Shown one piece after another: positions 35,083 to 45,100 of a stretch of 64,000 nt of DNA; position 1 is the stretch's first letter, and every line of letters starts with the position of its first letter. The position numbers were made by a program, and so were the translations under genes. The notes below the pieces were generated by a model. That model was not told the DNA's origin and searched no databases. It saw only the letters and a list, made by a program, of their open reading frames with translations. Source of the DNA: SCGC-AAA076-P13 sp963926355 (lineage in GTDB: Bacteria; Pseudomonadota; Gammaproteobacteria; Magnimaribacterales; D2472); contig CAWUWW010000013.1 of NCBI GenBank assembly GCA_963926355.1, positions 1 through 64,000 of the forward strand, given 5' to 3'.

Positions 35083-35981
35083 TCTTTATAAAGATCATTC
35101 TTTCCAGATACTATATCGCTATATGTTTGCTGCAGCTTGGCTGTAACTTCTCCTCTAGAACCTGATCCAATTATATTGCTATCAATTTTAGAGACAGGAG
35201 TTATCTCTACAGCTGTTCCTGAAAAGAAAGCTTCGTCACTATTGACCAAATCATCATACGTTAAATCTTTCTCTTGTACTTCATACCCAAAGTCTTGAGC
35301 AATCTTAATAACAGATTGTCTTGTGATGCCATTTAAGCAATGCTCGATCCTTGGCGTGGTAATAATATTATTTTTAATAAGGAAAATATTCTCGCCGCTT
35401 CCTTCAGAAATAAAACCATTTTTATCCATCAATAGCGCCTCGTCAGCTCCAGCTTTTATAGCTTCATGCAGTGCCATTGTAGAATTTATGTATGTTCCTA
35501 TGATCTTATAACCAGAGTGAAGCGGGTTGCTATATTGCTCATAAGAAGATTTAATTATTGAAATTCCTGCTTCTTTAGACTCGGGACTCATGTATGAAGG
35601 CCACTCCCATGCAGCAATTGCTACATTTACTGATAAATCTGTAGCTCGAATTCCCAGAGATTCGTTGCCAAGGAAAACAATCGGCCTCAAATATCCTTCA
35701 TTTAAATTATTTTTAACAAATATTTCTTTCTGAGCTTGGTTTAACTCTTCCTTAGAATAAGGAATTACTACTCCTATTTTACTTGCTGCATCAAACAGCC
35801 TATTCGTATGGTCTTCTAATCTAAAAATAGCCGGGCCATTGGCTGTATTGTAAGCCCTTACCCCTTCAAAAACTCCAGTTCCATAATGCACAGTATGAGA
35901 TAAAATATGGATAGAGGAGTCCTCCCATTTTTCATAGGTACCATTTTTCCAAATAACTTTTGAATCAGTGTTTACAAACAT
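35061..35981 (-). CDS. ilvE: Branched-chain amino acid aminotransferase
   Basis: PLP fold-type IV transaminase for the last step of Val, Leu and Ile synthesis. 306 aa, equal to E. coli length (309). HYGTGVFEGVRAYNT at residues 32-46, K159 in SGYKIIGTYINS binds PLP, and EGSGENIFLIKNN is the conserved hydrophobic block. It leads the minus-strand group and is divergent from the phosphohexomutase gene with 65 bases between starts. Confidence 0.95.
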   Translation of the reverse strand: MFVNTDSKVIWKNGTYEKWEDSSIHILSHTVHYGTGVFEGVRAYNTANGPAIFRLEDHTNRLFDAASKIGVVIPYSKEELNQAQKEIFVKNNLNEGYLRPIVFLGNESLGIRATDLSVNVAIAAWEWPSYMSPESKEAGISIIKSSYEQYSNPLHSGYKIIGTYINSTMALHEAIKAGADEALLMDKNGFISEGSGENIFLIKNNIITTPRIEHCLNGITRQSVIKIAQDFGYEVQEKDLTYDDLVNSDEAFFSGTAVEITPVSKIDSNIIGSGSRGEVTAKLQQTYSDIVSGKNDLYKDWLSLVS

Positions 35982-36046
35982 TTATACAAGATATAATAAT
36001 GACGCATCATTATGACAAACTAAGCCAAATAACTAAAGGGGAAAAA

Positions 36047-37420
36047 ATGAAAGTAACTAAATCTATATTCAGGGAAAATGATATTAGAGGAACATACCCA
36101 GAAGAATTAAATGAGGATTCAATCAAGGAAATAGCTTTTGCTATATCTAAGAAATGTAAAAAAGAAAATGTTGATACTATAGCTGTTGGAAGAGATGGAA
36201 GATTGTCAGGGCCATCTTTACTAGCAGCTTTTTGCTCAGGCTTGGTTGACTCAGGTATTAATGTTAATAATATTGGTTTGGTTACTAGTCCAATGCTTTA
36301 TTTTGCAGCTAAAAAAGAGAAATCTAAGAGTGGAATTATTATTACAGGCAGTCATAATCCAAAAAACTACAATGGCATTAAGATGGTAGTTGACGACAAG
36401 CCTGTGTCAGGATCGGAGATATTGTCACTAATGGAAGAAGATGATTCTGAAAGAAGAATAACAAAAGGTGAGTTAATATTTAGTGATATAAAAGATCAGT
36501 ATATTAATGAAGTAGTTGATAATATTAAATTGCCTAATGCCTCTAAATTAAAGGTTGTTTTAGATTGCGGGAATGGCGCAGCAGGATGCGTGGCACCCGA
36601 ATTATTTAAAAAATTGGGCTGTGAGGTATTTGAGCTTTTTAGTGAAGTAGATGGCAATTTCCCCAATCATCATCCAGACCCTGGAAAACTGGAAAATCTA
36701 TCAGACCTAATTAAAGAAGTTGCAAAACAATCTGCAGATGTTGGACTAGCATTTGACGGCGATGGCGATAGGGTTGGTATGATAACAAATAAGGGTGACT
36801 CAGTATTTCCTGATAAGCTAATGATGTTATTTTCAAAAGATATTCTTTCTCGTGAAAAAGGAAAAATTGTATTTGATGTTAAGTGCTCAAATCACTTAGA
36901 CAATATAATTGTTGAAAATGGCGGTGAGCCAGTTATGGCTCCAACAGGTCATTTTCATATTAAAAAAGCAATTAAAAGAACTGGGGCACTTCTGGCCGGT
37001 GAAATGAGTGGCCATATATTCTTTAATGATAAGTGGTACGGGTTTGATGATGGGCACTATGCTGCTGCCAGGATTGTTGAAATTATTAATAATTCTGATC
37101 AATCAATCTCTGAGCTTGTAGATATACTTCCAAAGTCTTTTTCCACTCCGGAGCTAAACATTTCAGTTACAGACGATACAAAATTTAAGATCATTGAAGA
37201 TTTTGCAGATCAATGCCATCTTGAAGGTGAGAAAGTTACCATCGATGGTTTAAGGGTAAATTTTGAAAATGGATGGGGTTTAATTAGAGCCTCTAACACA
37301 ACTCCTAAGCTAGTTTTAAGATTTGAAGGTAATTCATTAGAGGAAATGGAAGATATCAAAAGTAAATTTATGTCTGAACTATCTCGCATTTGTCCTGAGA
37401 TTGATATAAATTTAGAATAA
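36047..37420 (+). CDS. algC: Phosphomannomutase/phosphoglucomutase
   Basis: Alpha-D-phosphohexomutase, interconverting 6- and 1-phosphates of mannose and glucose for surface polysaccharide and LPS precursors. 457 aa from ATG 36047, which follows AAAGGGG; the frame extends upstream to 35960 but that part lacks family similarity. The phosphoserine is S102 in TGSHNPKNYNG; Mg2+ is bound by FDGDGDRVGM; GEMSGHIFF is the sugar-binding loop. Next to slmA, as in pseudomonads (algC-argB-slmA, argB missing here). ManB is an alternative name. Confidence 0.92.
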   Translation: MKVTKSIFRENDIRGTYPEELNEDSIKEIAFAISKKCKKENVDTIAVGRDGRLSGPSLLAAFCSGLVDSGINVNNIGLVTSPMLYFAAKKEKSKSGIIITGSHNPKNYNGIKMVVDDKPVSGSEILSLMEEDDSERRITKGELIFSDIKDQYINEVVDNIKLPNASKLKVVLDCGNGAAGCVAPELFKKLGCEVFELFSEVDGNFPNHHPDPGKLENLSDLIKEVAKQSADVGLAFDGDGDRVGMITNKGDSVFPDKLMMLFSKDILSREKGKIVFDVKCSNHLDNIIVENGGEPVMAPTGHFHIKKAIKRTGALLAGEMSGHIFFNDKWYGFDDGHYAAARIVEIINNSDQSISELVDILPKSFSTPELNISVTDDTKFKIIEDFADQCHLEGEKVTIDGLRVNFENGWGLIRASNTTPKLVLRFEGNSLEEMEDIKSKFMSELSRICPEIDINLE

Positions 37421-37423
37421 GTA

Positions 37424-37993
37424 ATGAAAAATGATAGAAAAAATATAATCCTGCAATCATTAGCTAGCCTTCTTGAGGAACGAAATTTATCTAAAATTAC
37501 AACTGCTCTTTTGGCGCAAAAATCAGAAGTCACAGAAGCAGCTTTATACAGGCACTTCCCAAGTAAAAGGGCTATCTATGCTGAACTTTTTTCATTTTGT
37601 GATGAAGCTATATTTAATAAATGCGGAGAATTAAAAAATTCGGATTTAGCTGCCAAAGATAAAGTAAAAAATGCATTTTTATTCTTTATGATTTTTATAG
37701 AAAAAAACAAAGGTTTTGCTAGATTAATCTCAAGAGAAGCTCTTTCATCTGATGAGCAAAATGTCTCAGATTCTGTTAATCAATTTTTCGAGAGATTTGA
37801 GCTATCTATAAAGCAAATGTTGCAAGAAGATCCAGATAAGTTAATTACCCAACCGGGAATTTCTGCTCAACTTATAGTTACCTATATTGAGGGAAATGTT
37901 GGAAGATATATCCGATCTAAGTTCAAAGAATCACCAAGCACTTATATAGAAAATATTTGGGAACTTCTCTCTCTAAATATATTTAAGAGCTAG
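37424..37993 (+). CDS. slmA: Nucleoid occlusion factor SlmA (TetR family)
   Basis: TetR-type DNA-binding protein that blocks FtsZ assembly over the nucleoid. 189 aa. N-terminal ILQSLASLLEERNLSKITTA and helix-turn-helix VTEAALYRHFPSKRAIYAEL (residues 36-55) closely follow SlmA; SQ/NQFFERFELSIKQML is the conserved dimer helix. It begins 3 bases after the phosphohexomutase stop. Its last four bases CTAG are shared with the stop of convergent mrcA. It is the only TetR-family gene in the window, but its known target is different from the palindromes at 9483 and 53139. Confidence 0.9.
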   Translation: MKNDRKNIILQSLASLLEERNLSKITTALLAQKSEVTEAALYRHFPSKRAIYAELFSFCDEAIFNKCGELKNSDLAAKDKVKNAFLFFMIFIEKNKGFARLISREALSSDEQNVSDSVNQFFERFELSIKQMLQEDPDKLITQPGISAQLIVTYIEGNVGRYIRSKFKESPSTYIENIWELLSLNIFKS

Positions 37994-40431
37994 TCTTTAA
38001 TATTTTCATCTAAAAACAATTCAAAATAAGAATCTTTATTTTCTAAGTTATCTATCTGGCCTGTATTCTTATTGACTCTTACAAATGAAATACCCTCTGG
38101 AATAGGCTTTGATTTTACATCAAGATTTTCTAGCGCATTATCCATATAATCAACCCAAATTGGCAAGGCAATTGTGGATCCAAATTCATTATCTCCAAGT
38201 GATGAGAAATCATCTGTCCCAACCCATACAGTAGTCACCAAATCTTCATGAAAGCCAGAAAACCAAGTACTGATAGCATCATTTGTAGTCCCTGTCTTCC
38301 CTGCAATATCTTTTCTATTTAAAACAGATGATCTTCTTCCAGCAGAGCCTCTAGTTATTAATTCCTGAAGATTGTTATGAATGAGGTAGGCTATTCTTTC
38401 ATCAACAACTCTCTCTTTTCTGAACTCTGGTTTAATTAAGAAATAAGGTTTCTTAACATTCATCTCCATAGTATTAAGCCAAGGAAACGCCGATAAGTTT
38501 TCATTGCTAGCGGAAATAATATAATCATCATGCGAGTAGATAATACTGCCATCTCTATCCTCTATTCTTTCAACATACCAAGGGTCAATTAAAAACCCTC
38601 CGTTAGCAATAACACCGAAGGCTCTAACCATCTCAGCCGGCGAGAAGTTTCCCGAACCTAATGCCAAAGATAAATCCGATGGAAGTCGAGATTTTTCAAA
38701 ACCGAATTGCCCAAGAAAGTCATGAGATTTATTAATACCTATCTCTCTTAAGAGTTTTATTGAAACAATATTTATTGATTGAATTAGAGCCTCTCTTAAA
38801 GAGGTTGGGCCGTAAAACTTGCCCGTATAGTTCTGGGGTCGCCATACACTTTCAAGATTTTTATCTTCAAAAACAATAGGCGCATCATTTATTAATGACG
38901 ATAAGTTATATCCATTGGCCAGACCTGACGCATATAAGAAAGGCTTAAAGCTAGATCCAGACTGAGGGTAAGACAACCTCACTCTATCAAAATTACTCTT
39001 ACTGAAATTTAATCCACCAATATATGCCTCTACAGAACCTGTATTTGGATTTAAAGAAATTAAAGAAGCCTCTGCTTCAGGAATTTGATCAAGTAATAAA
39101 AATTCATTTTCTTTTTTTAAATATATTAAATCGCCAATATTTAAAAAATCTTCAAAAGATTTGGGAGCTGGTCCTTTTTCATTGATTGTTAGACGATTTC
39201 TTGCCCATAAATACTCTGATGACCAAGGTATATTTTTAATTTCAAACCTTTCATTCAAAAAATAAAGCGTGTCATCTAACATATTAACAATAATTCCCTT
39301 TGCGTGAGTTTCGTAATAAGGGTGATTATCAAAGATAGAATTAATTTTATTTGCTAATAAATCATTATTTTCAAATGAACTATTCAAGCCTATTTCTAAA
39401 GAAATAAACTCACTATTGAGATTTTTTAACTGCTCTAATTCTTCTAAATTAAAGATATTAAGAAAATTAGGTGACTCTATCCAGCCATGCCTTTTATGAT
39501 AATTTGTCAGTTGTGTATTTAAGTTTTTATGGGCGCTTTCTTGCAATCTAGAATCTAAAGTCGTGTAAACAGACCACCCATTTTTATATGCTTGAAGACC
39601 ATACCTTTGAATTATCTGCTGTCTAGCTAGCTCAGCCAAGTATCTTCCATCAACATCGTAAAGATTAATATTTTTAGCAACTTTAAGGGGTATAGATATT
39701 GCCTCTTCATAATCTTCATCGTTAATATATTCAAGCTTATGCATCCTATAAAGGATCCAGTTTCTTCGTTGCTTTGTTTTTACAGGTGATCTTATGGCAT
39801 TGACTCGAGAAGGAGACTGCGCCATGGCCGCAATAGCTGCTGATTCAGCAAGGTTCAAATCTAGAGTAGATTTATTAAAATATGTATTTGCTGCGGCCTC
39901 GATACCATATGAACGATTTCCAAAAAAATTTCTATTAATATAAAGCTCAAAAATCTCTTCTTTAGATATGGTGCTTTCTAACTCTAAAGCTAAAAAAATC
40001 TCCTTAGCTTTTCTTATTAATGTTTGGTCTCTTGTTAAGAGGTAGCCCCTAACAACTTGCATTGTTATAGTTCCTCCTCCACCAACACAGCCCTGAGGGC
40101 CAAGACATCTTTTTACAGAGCGAAGAAGTCCCGAATAACTAATACCCTGATGCTCAAAAAATGCATCATCCTCTGCTGCAAGAAATGCATTTCTAATATT
40201 TAAAGGTATGCTATCAAACTCAAGAGGCCTTCTTTTTATTTCTCCATACTCGCCAATCAAAATCTCATCTTTGGTGTAAATTTTTAAGGGCATTTGAAGG
40301 CTTGTTTCATCAACAAGTGAAATTTGAGGTAAATTAGGCTTTAATAAGAGGTATGAAATAAGAATAAATAAAATTGCAGCTATACAGCTAGAAATAGATA
40401 AATAGAAAAGAATTTTAATAATTTTTAACAT
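37990..40431 (-). CDS. mrcA: Penicillin-binding protein 1A (bifunctional transglycosylase/transpeptidase)
   Basis: Class A PBP, polymerises and cross-links peptidoglycan in the periplasm. 813 aa. Membrane anchor at about 5-30; GT51 domain with E87 in AAEDDAFFEHQGIS and GGGTITMQVVRG; an inserted OB-like domain (about 320-450, THAKGIIVNMLDD), which marks PBP1A rather than 1B; transpeptidase SxxK at S493-K496 (SGSSFKPF), KTGTTND later. Divergent from aroK with 107 bases between, as in E. coli and pseudomonads, though the pilMNOPQ/hofMNOPQ genes normally between them are missing. Confidence 0.94.
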   Translation of the reverse strand: MLKIIKILFYLSISSCIAAILFILISYLLLKPNLPQISLVDETSLQMPLKIYTKDEILIGEYGEIKRRPLEFDSIPLNIRNAFLAAEDDAFFEHQGISYSGLLRSVKRCLGPQGCVGGGGTITMQVVRGYLLTRDQTLIRKAKEIFLALELESTISKEEIFELYINRNFFGNRSYGIEAAANTYFNKSTLDLNLAESAAIAAMAQSPSRVNAIRSPVKTKQRRNWILYRMHKLEYINDEDYEEAISIPLKVAKNINLYDVDGRYLAELARQQIIQRYGLQAYKNGWSVYTTLDSRLQESAHKNLNTQLTNYHKRHGWIESPNFLNIFNLEELEQLKNLNSEFISLEIGLNSSFENNDLLANKINSIFDNHPYYETHAKGIIVNMLDDTLYFLNERFEIKNIPWSSEYLWARNRLTINEKGPAPKSFEDFLNIGDLIYLKKENEFLLLDQIPEAEASLISLNPNTGSVEAYIGGLNFSKSNFDRVRLSYPQSGSSFKPFLYASGLANGYNLSSLINDAPIVFEDKNLESVWRPQNYTGKFYGPTSLREALIQSINIVSIKLLREIGINKSHDFLGQFGFEKSRLPSDLSLALGSGNFSPAEMVRAFGVIANGGFLIDPWYVERIEDRDGSIIYSHDDYIISASNENLSAFPWLNTMEMNVKKPYFLIKPEFRKERVVDERIAYLIHNNLQELITRGSAGRRSSVLNRKDIAGKTGTTNDAISTWFSGFHEDLVTTVWVGTDDFSSLGDNEFGSTIALPIWVDYMDNALENLDVKSKPIPEGISFVRVNKNTGQIDNLENKDSYFELFLDENIKD

Positions 40432-40538
40432 AATATGCTTAAATCGTTACTCGTTAGAATACATCTTTTATCATCTAATAAACCATTTTATATAGTTCAG
40501 TGCTAAAATTCTCATAATATATTAAATAATTGTCTTAA

Positions 40539-41048
40539 ATGAACATATTCATAGTGGGTCCAATGGGATCAGGGAAATCAACTGTCGGTAAGATAATTTC
40601 AGGTGAGTTATTCCTGACTTTTTTTGATACAGATGGGGAGATTGAATCCAGAACAGGCGCTTCTATAGATTGGATATTTGATCTTGAGGGCGAAGAAGGG
40701 TTTAGAAAAAGAGAAAGCAATGTTTTAGAAGAAATGGTTAAGCAAAATTCCATTGTATTATCAACTGGGGGTGGAATTATTCTTTCAGAAGCAAATAGGG
40801 AAATGCTATCTTCACGAGGCTCTGTATTTTATCTTGCCACTCCAATTGCGACTCAGCTTGAAAGGACTTCTAAGGATAAAGATAGACCACTTCTAAAAAA
40901 TGGCGATCCTGGTGAAATTCTTAAAAAACTTCATGAAACAAGAGAAAGCCTTTATGAGGAAGTTGCTGATTATGTTGTCAATACCGAAGGCAAATCTAGC
41001 CAAGAGGTTGCAGCTGAAATTGTTAAATTAGTAAAGAATTATGGCTAG
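40539..41048 (+). CDS. aroK: Shikimate kinase
   Basis: Phosphorylates shikimate with ATP. 169 aa. Walker A GPMGSGKST is at residues 7-15; FFDTDGEIESRTG with the shikimate-binding Asp at 29-41; GFRKRE and LSTGGGII are substrate-binding motifs; RDKDRPLL-type lid appears as DKDRPLLKN. It overlaps aroB by 8 bases in the standard aroK-aroB pair. Confidence 0.95.
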   Translation: MNIFIVGPMGSGKSTVGKIISGELFLTFFDTDGEIESRTGASIDWIFDLEGEEGFRKRESNVLEEMVKQNSIVLSTGGGIILSEANREMLSSRGSVFYLATPIATQLERTSKDKDRPLLKNGDPGEILKKLHETRESLYEEVADYVVNTEGKSSQEVAAEIVKLVKNYG

Positions 41049-42111
41049 AACTATTATTGTTGGGAAGACCCCCTTTAAATATAATGTACTTATTGCTAAA
41101 AATGCTCTAACTAAGGCTAATTTATTAGGTCATCTTAAAACAAAAAATAAAGTCTTTATTATTACTGACTCAGGTGTTCCAAAAAAGTATCTTGATGAAG
41201 TTAAAGAAATCCTAAAAAATAAAAAGAAGTGCTATGTACATATACTAGAACAAGGTGAGAAATCTAAATCATTTTCTTCATATATAACTATCCAAGAAAA
41301 ATTAGCTGACTTAAAATTTGATAGGTCTGACTGCATGATTGCTCTTGGTGGCGGTGTTGTTGGTGACGTTACCGGGTTTTGTGCCGCAACCTTTCTTAGA
41401 GGAATTGACTTCATCCAAATACCTACAACTTTATTGTCTCAAGTAGATTCATCAGTGGGGGGCAAGACTGCTATAAATATAAAACAAGGTAAAAACTTAA
41501 TTGGCTCATTCAACAACCCAAGCTTAGTTTTAATCAGTAGTAAGTTTATTGAGACCTTAACAGAAAGAGAATTTAATTCTGGGTTGGGAGAGGTTATCAA
41601 ATATGCCTTTATAGGAAATAAAAAACTCTACAAATTAATTAAAGAAAATTCAGAAGCCATCAAGAATAGACAGTTAAATATTTTAGAAGATATCATAGAG
41701 GAATCTATAAAAACAAAAGCCAAAATTGTTACTGAAGATGAAAAAGAAAGTGGTATAAGAGCAATTTTAAATTTTGGTCATACATTTGGACACGCTATAG
41801 AAGCTTTCAATAAATATAAAAATATTACACATGGCGAGGCTGTGACTATTGGTATGATAATAGCTGCAAAAATTTCTTTTTATGAAGGCCATATAAAAAA
41901 CTACCAACTAGATAACGTTGTAAATCTTATAGATTCATTGGGACTAAACTCTGAATATAAAAAATATAAATACGAAAACTTAAAGAAATTTATTTTAAAT
42001 GATAAAAAAGTATCTGAAGGAAAATTAAATTTAATTTTAATTAACTCTTCTGGGAAAGCATTTAAGACAAATAAATTTAATCCAAAAAATCTTCAAAAAG
42101 CCTTTATCTAA
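41041..42111 (+). CDS. aroB: 3-dehydroquinate synthase
   Basis: NAD- and metal-dependent conversion of DAHP to 3-dehydroquinate, the second shikimate-pathway step and thus downstream of the DAHP synthase at 7066. 356 aa. IALGGGVVGDVTGFCAATFLRG and PTTLLSQVDSSVGGKTAIN are the NAD and substrate motifs; LNFGHTFGHAIEA holds the metal-binding His. Its stop shares CTAA with the stop of convergent gltB. Confidence 0.95.
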   Translation: MARTIIVGKTPFKYNVLIAKNALTKANLLGHLKTKNKVFIITDSGVPKKYLDEVKEILKNKKKCYVHILEQGEKSKSFSSYITIQEKLADLKFDRSDCMIALGGGVVGDVTGFCAATFLRGIDFIQIPTTLLSQVDSSVGGKTAINIKQGKNLIGSFNNPSLVLISSKFIETLTEREFNSGLGEVIKYAFIGNKKLYKLIKENSEAIKNRQLNILEDIIEESIKTKAKIVTEDEKESGIRAILNFGHTFGHAIEAFNKYKNITHGEAVTIGMIIAAKISFYEGHIKNYQLDNVVNLIDSLGLNSEYKKYKYENLKKFILNDKKVSEGKLNLILINSSGKAFKTNKFNPKNLQKAFI

Positions 42112-45100
42112 GCTGCATTAGCAGTTGTTGCTTTTAATAAATCTTGAATATTTGAAGCTGCTGGAACAACTAGCCAAAAATAAGGCTCAAACTTATCAAA
42201 ATCTTCAACTAGCTCCCTTGCCTTAAGGCTATTTGTTTGTTTGTAATGCTCTGCGATTATTTCTTTTAAATGTTTTCTATGAGACTGCATATCTTCTGAA
42301 TGAATTCTTTCTAAATTTACTAGCCCCCTATTACATTTATCAAAAAATGTTTTGTCTTCATCTAAAACATATGCAAACCCACCTGTCATGCCTGCTCCAA
42401 AATTTGCACCAACAGATCCTAAAACAGTAACCTGTCCTCCAGTCATATACTCACAACAATGATCTCCGGACCCTTCTATTACTGCTGAAGCTCCTGAGTT
42501 TCTTACAGCAAACCTTTCTCCAGCTCTTCCGGAGACATAAAGTTGACCTCCTGTTGCTCCATACAAACAAGTATTACCAACCAAAACAGTATCCTCATTG
42601 GAGGCCAAGGCAGGGGTTTCATTTTTTATAACTATCTTCCCTCCATTCATGCCCTTACCAACATAGTCATTAGCATCGCCATCTACCATCAATTCAATAC
42701 CCTTGGCATTCCAACAGCCAAAGCTTTGGCCGGCAGATCCTGAAAAATTTAAATTTATAGGATTTATTAAGCCTGGTTCTCCATACTTTTTAGCAACATA
42801 ACCTGAAATCAGCGCCCCTATTGATCTATCGGTATTTGATATCTTGAAGTCTAAAGAGATAGATTCTTCATTATCAATAGATTCCTTAGCTTGTCTTAAA
42901 ACCTTCCTAGCTAATAAACCCTTATCCCATGGGCTATTTTTTTTAGAAGTGCAGAAGAAACTTTCATTTATTGCGCTATCTTTATAAAGGAGATCGCTCA
43001 AATCTATTGATTGGTATTGTTTATCAAGGCTCCTAATTTTTTCAAGATACTGAGTTTGACCAATAATATCTTCAAATTTTTCTACACCAATCTCACTTAA
43101 ATGATGTCTGACATCATTTGCAATAAATTTAAAATAGTTCATTACTCTCTCTTTATCGCCAATGAAATGATGTTTTATTAAATCATCTCTTTGTGTGGCT
43201 ACTCCAGTAGCACAGTTATTTAGATGGCATATTCTTAAATATTTACATCCCATTGCTATCATTGGGCCCGTTCCAAAACCAAATGATTCTGCACCAAGAA
43301 TAGCTGCTTTAATTACATCCAATCCCGTCTTCATTCCTCCATCAGCCTGGAGTCTAACTTTGTGCCTAAGACCACTGTTTCTTAGACTTTGATGGGCTTC
43401 GGCTAAACCAAGTTCCCATGGAGATCCTGCGTATCTTATTGATGTCAAAGGACTGGCTCCAGTTCCACCATCATGACCTGAGATAGTTATTAAATCTGCA
43501 TATGCCTTAGCTACTCCCGAGGCTATAGTTCCAACTCCTGGTTCCGAGACTAGCTTTACAGATACTAATGCCTTGGGATTAACTTCTTTAAGATCATAGA
43601 TAAGTTGTGCTAAATCTTCTATAGAATAAATATCATGATGAGGAGGAGGCGAGATCAATGTCACTCCCTGGGTTGAGTATCTTAATTTAGCAATTAACTT
43701 ATTTACTTTGCCTCCTGGTAGCTGACCGCCCTCTCCGGGCTTGGCACCTTGAGCAATTTTAATTTGTAATACTTCTGCATTAACTAGGTAATGTGGAGTA
43801 ACCCCAAATCTTCCTGATGCAATCTGCTTAATCTTTGACATCTTCGAGGTGCCATATCTTTCAGCAGCCTCTCCGCCCTCTCCAGAATTTGATCTTGCAC
43901 CTAACTCATTCATTGCCTCAGCCAGTGTTTCATGAGCTTTAGGAGATAATGCCCCTAAACTCATTCCAGCGGAATCAAACCTAGTTAAAATATTTTTTTC
44001 TGACTCCACCTTGTTAAGGTCTATTTTTTTATGGCCTGAATTAACTTCAAGCAAATCTCTAAGCATCGCGGGAGGCCTTGAATCTACAAGATGAGCATAC
44101 TCCTGATAAGTAACCTCTGATCCTGTTGAAACTGCATCTTGAAGTTTTTTTACAATCTCAGGATTATAAGCATGATACTCGCCGCCATGAATATACTTAA
44201 GAAGTCCTCCAACACTCATATCAGAAAGATTTGATCTTGCGTAATCATCAAGAACTCTTAGTTCTTCATCAAGGTCTTTAAAATTTCGTCCTTTAACTCT
44301 GCTTGTTGTATTTTTGAAACATAAGTCAACGATATCTTTATCTAGACCAACTATTTCAAATAGCTGAGAGCCTCGATAACTAGAAATTGTTGAAATACCC
44401 ATCTTTGAAATGATTTTTAGCAGGCCTTTATTAACCCCTTTTCTATATCTGGCACAGTTTTCATGAGGAGAGCCCTTAAGCTCATTTCTTTGAGTTAAGT
44501 CTAGTATTGTTTGGTATGCCAATGTTGGATAGACAGCTGTTGCACCAAAGCCTATTAAACAAGCAATCTGATGGGTATCTCTAGCAGAAGAAGATGTAAC
44601 TATTATATTTGCATCAGATCTCAAGCCTATTCTCACCAACTCCTGATGAACTCCCCCAACTGCTAAAAGAGCATTAATAGGGAGCTTGCCCGGCCCAGGT
44701 AATTCTTCAATAAGGTGAATTATAGGGTTCTCATCTTTTACATATTTTACAACTTCACTTTGTAAATTTTTTATAGCTTTTTTGAGAGAGATATTTTTGT
44801 CATATGAAAGAGATATTTCTTTTGAATTGAAATATGGATTGGTGATAACAGATTGAAGTTTTTTATATGAAAGAACTGGTGATGTTGTAACTAACCTCTT
44901 CGCATGATCTTCGGATTCTTCATATATGTTTAGCTCTGGACCAAAGCATGTTTCTAGTGACATGACTCCAACCTCTCTTAAAGAATCTATAGGAGGATTT
45001 GTTACTTGAGCAAACTGTTGCCTAAAGAAATCATAGAGCTGTCTATGCATTTTACTCATAACAGCAAGAGCCGTATCATCTCCCATTGATCCCGTGCCTT

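Noticed and set aside
35960..36046. 29-codon N-terminal extension of the phosphohexomutase
   Set aside because: The extension overlaps the ilvE start, lacks family similarity, and ATG 36047 has a strong AAAGGGG site.
37424..37993. SlmA as the regulator of the 9483/53139 palindromes
   Set aside because: SlmA has a different known binding site (GTGAGTACTCAC type), and its sequence follows SlmA closely throughout.
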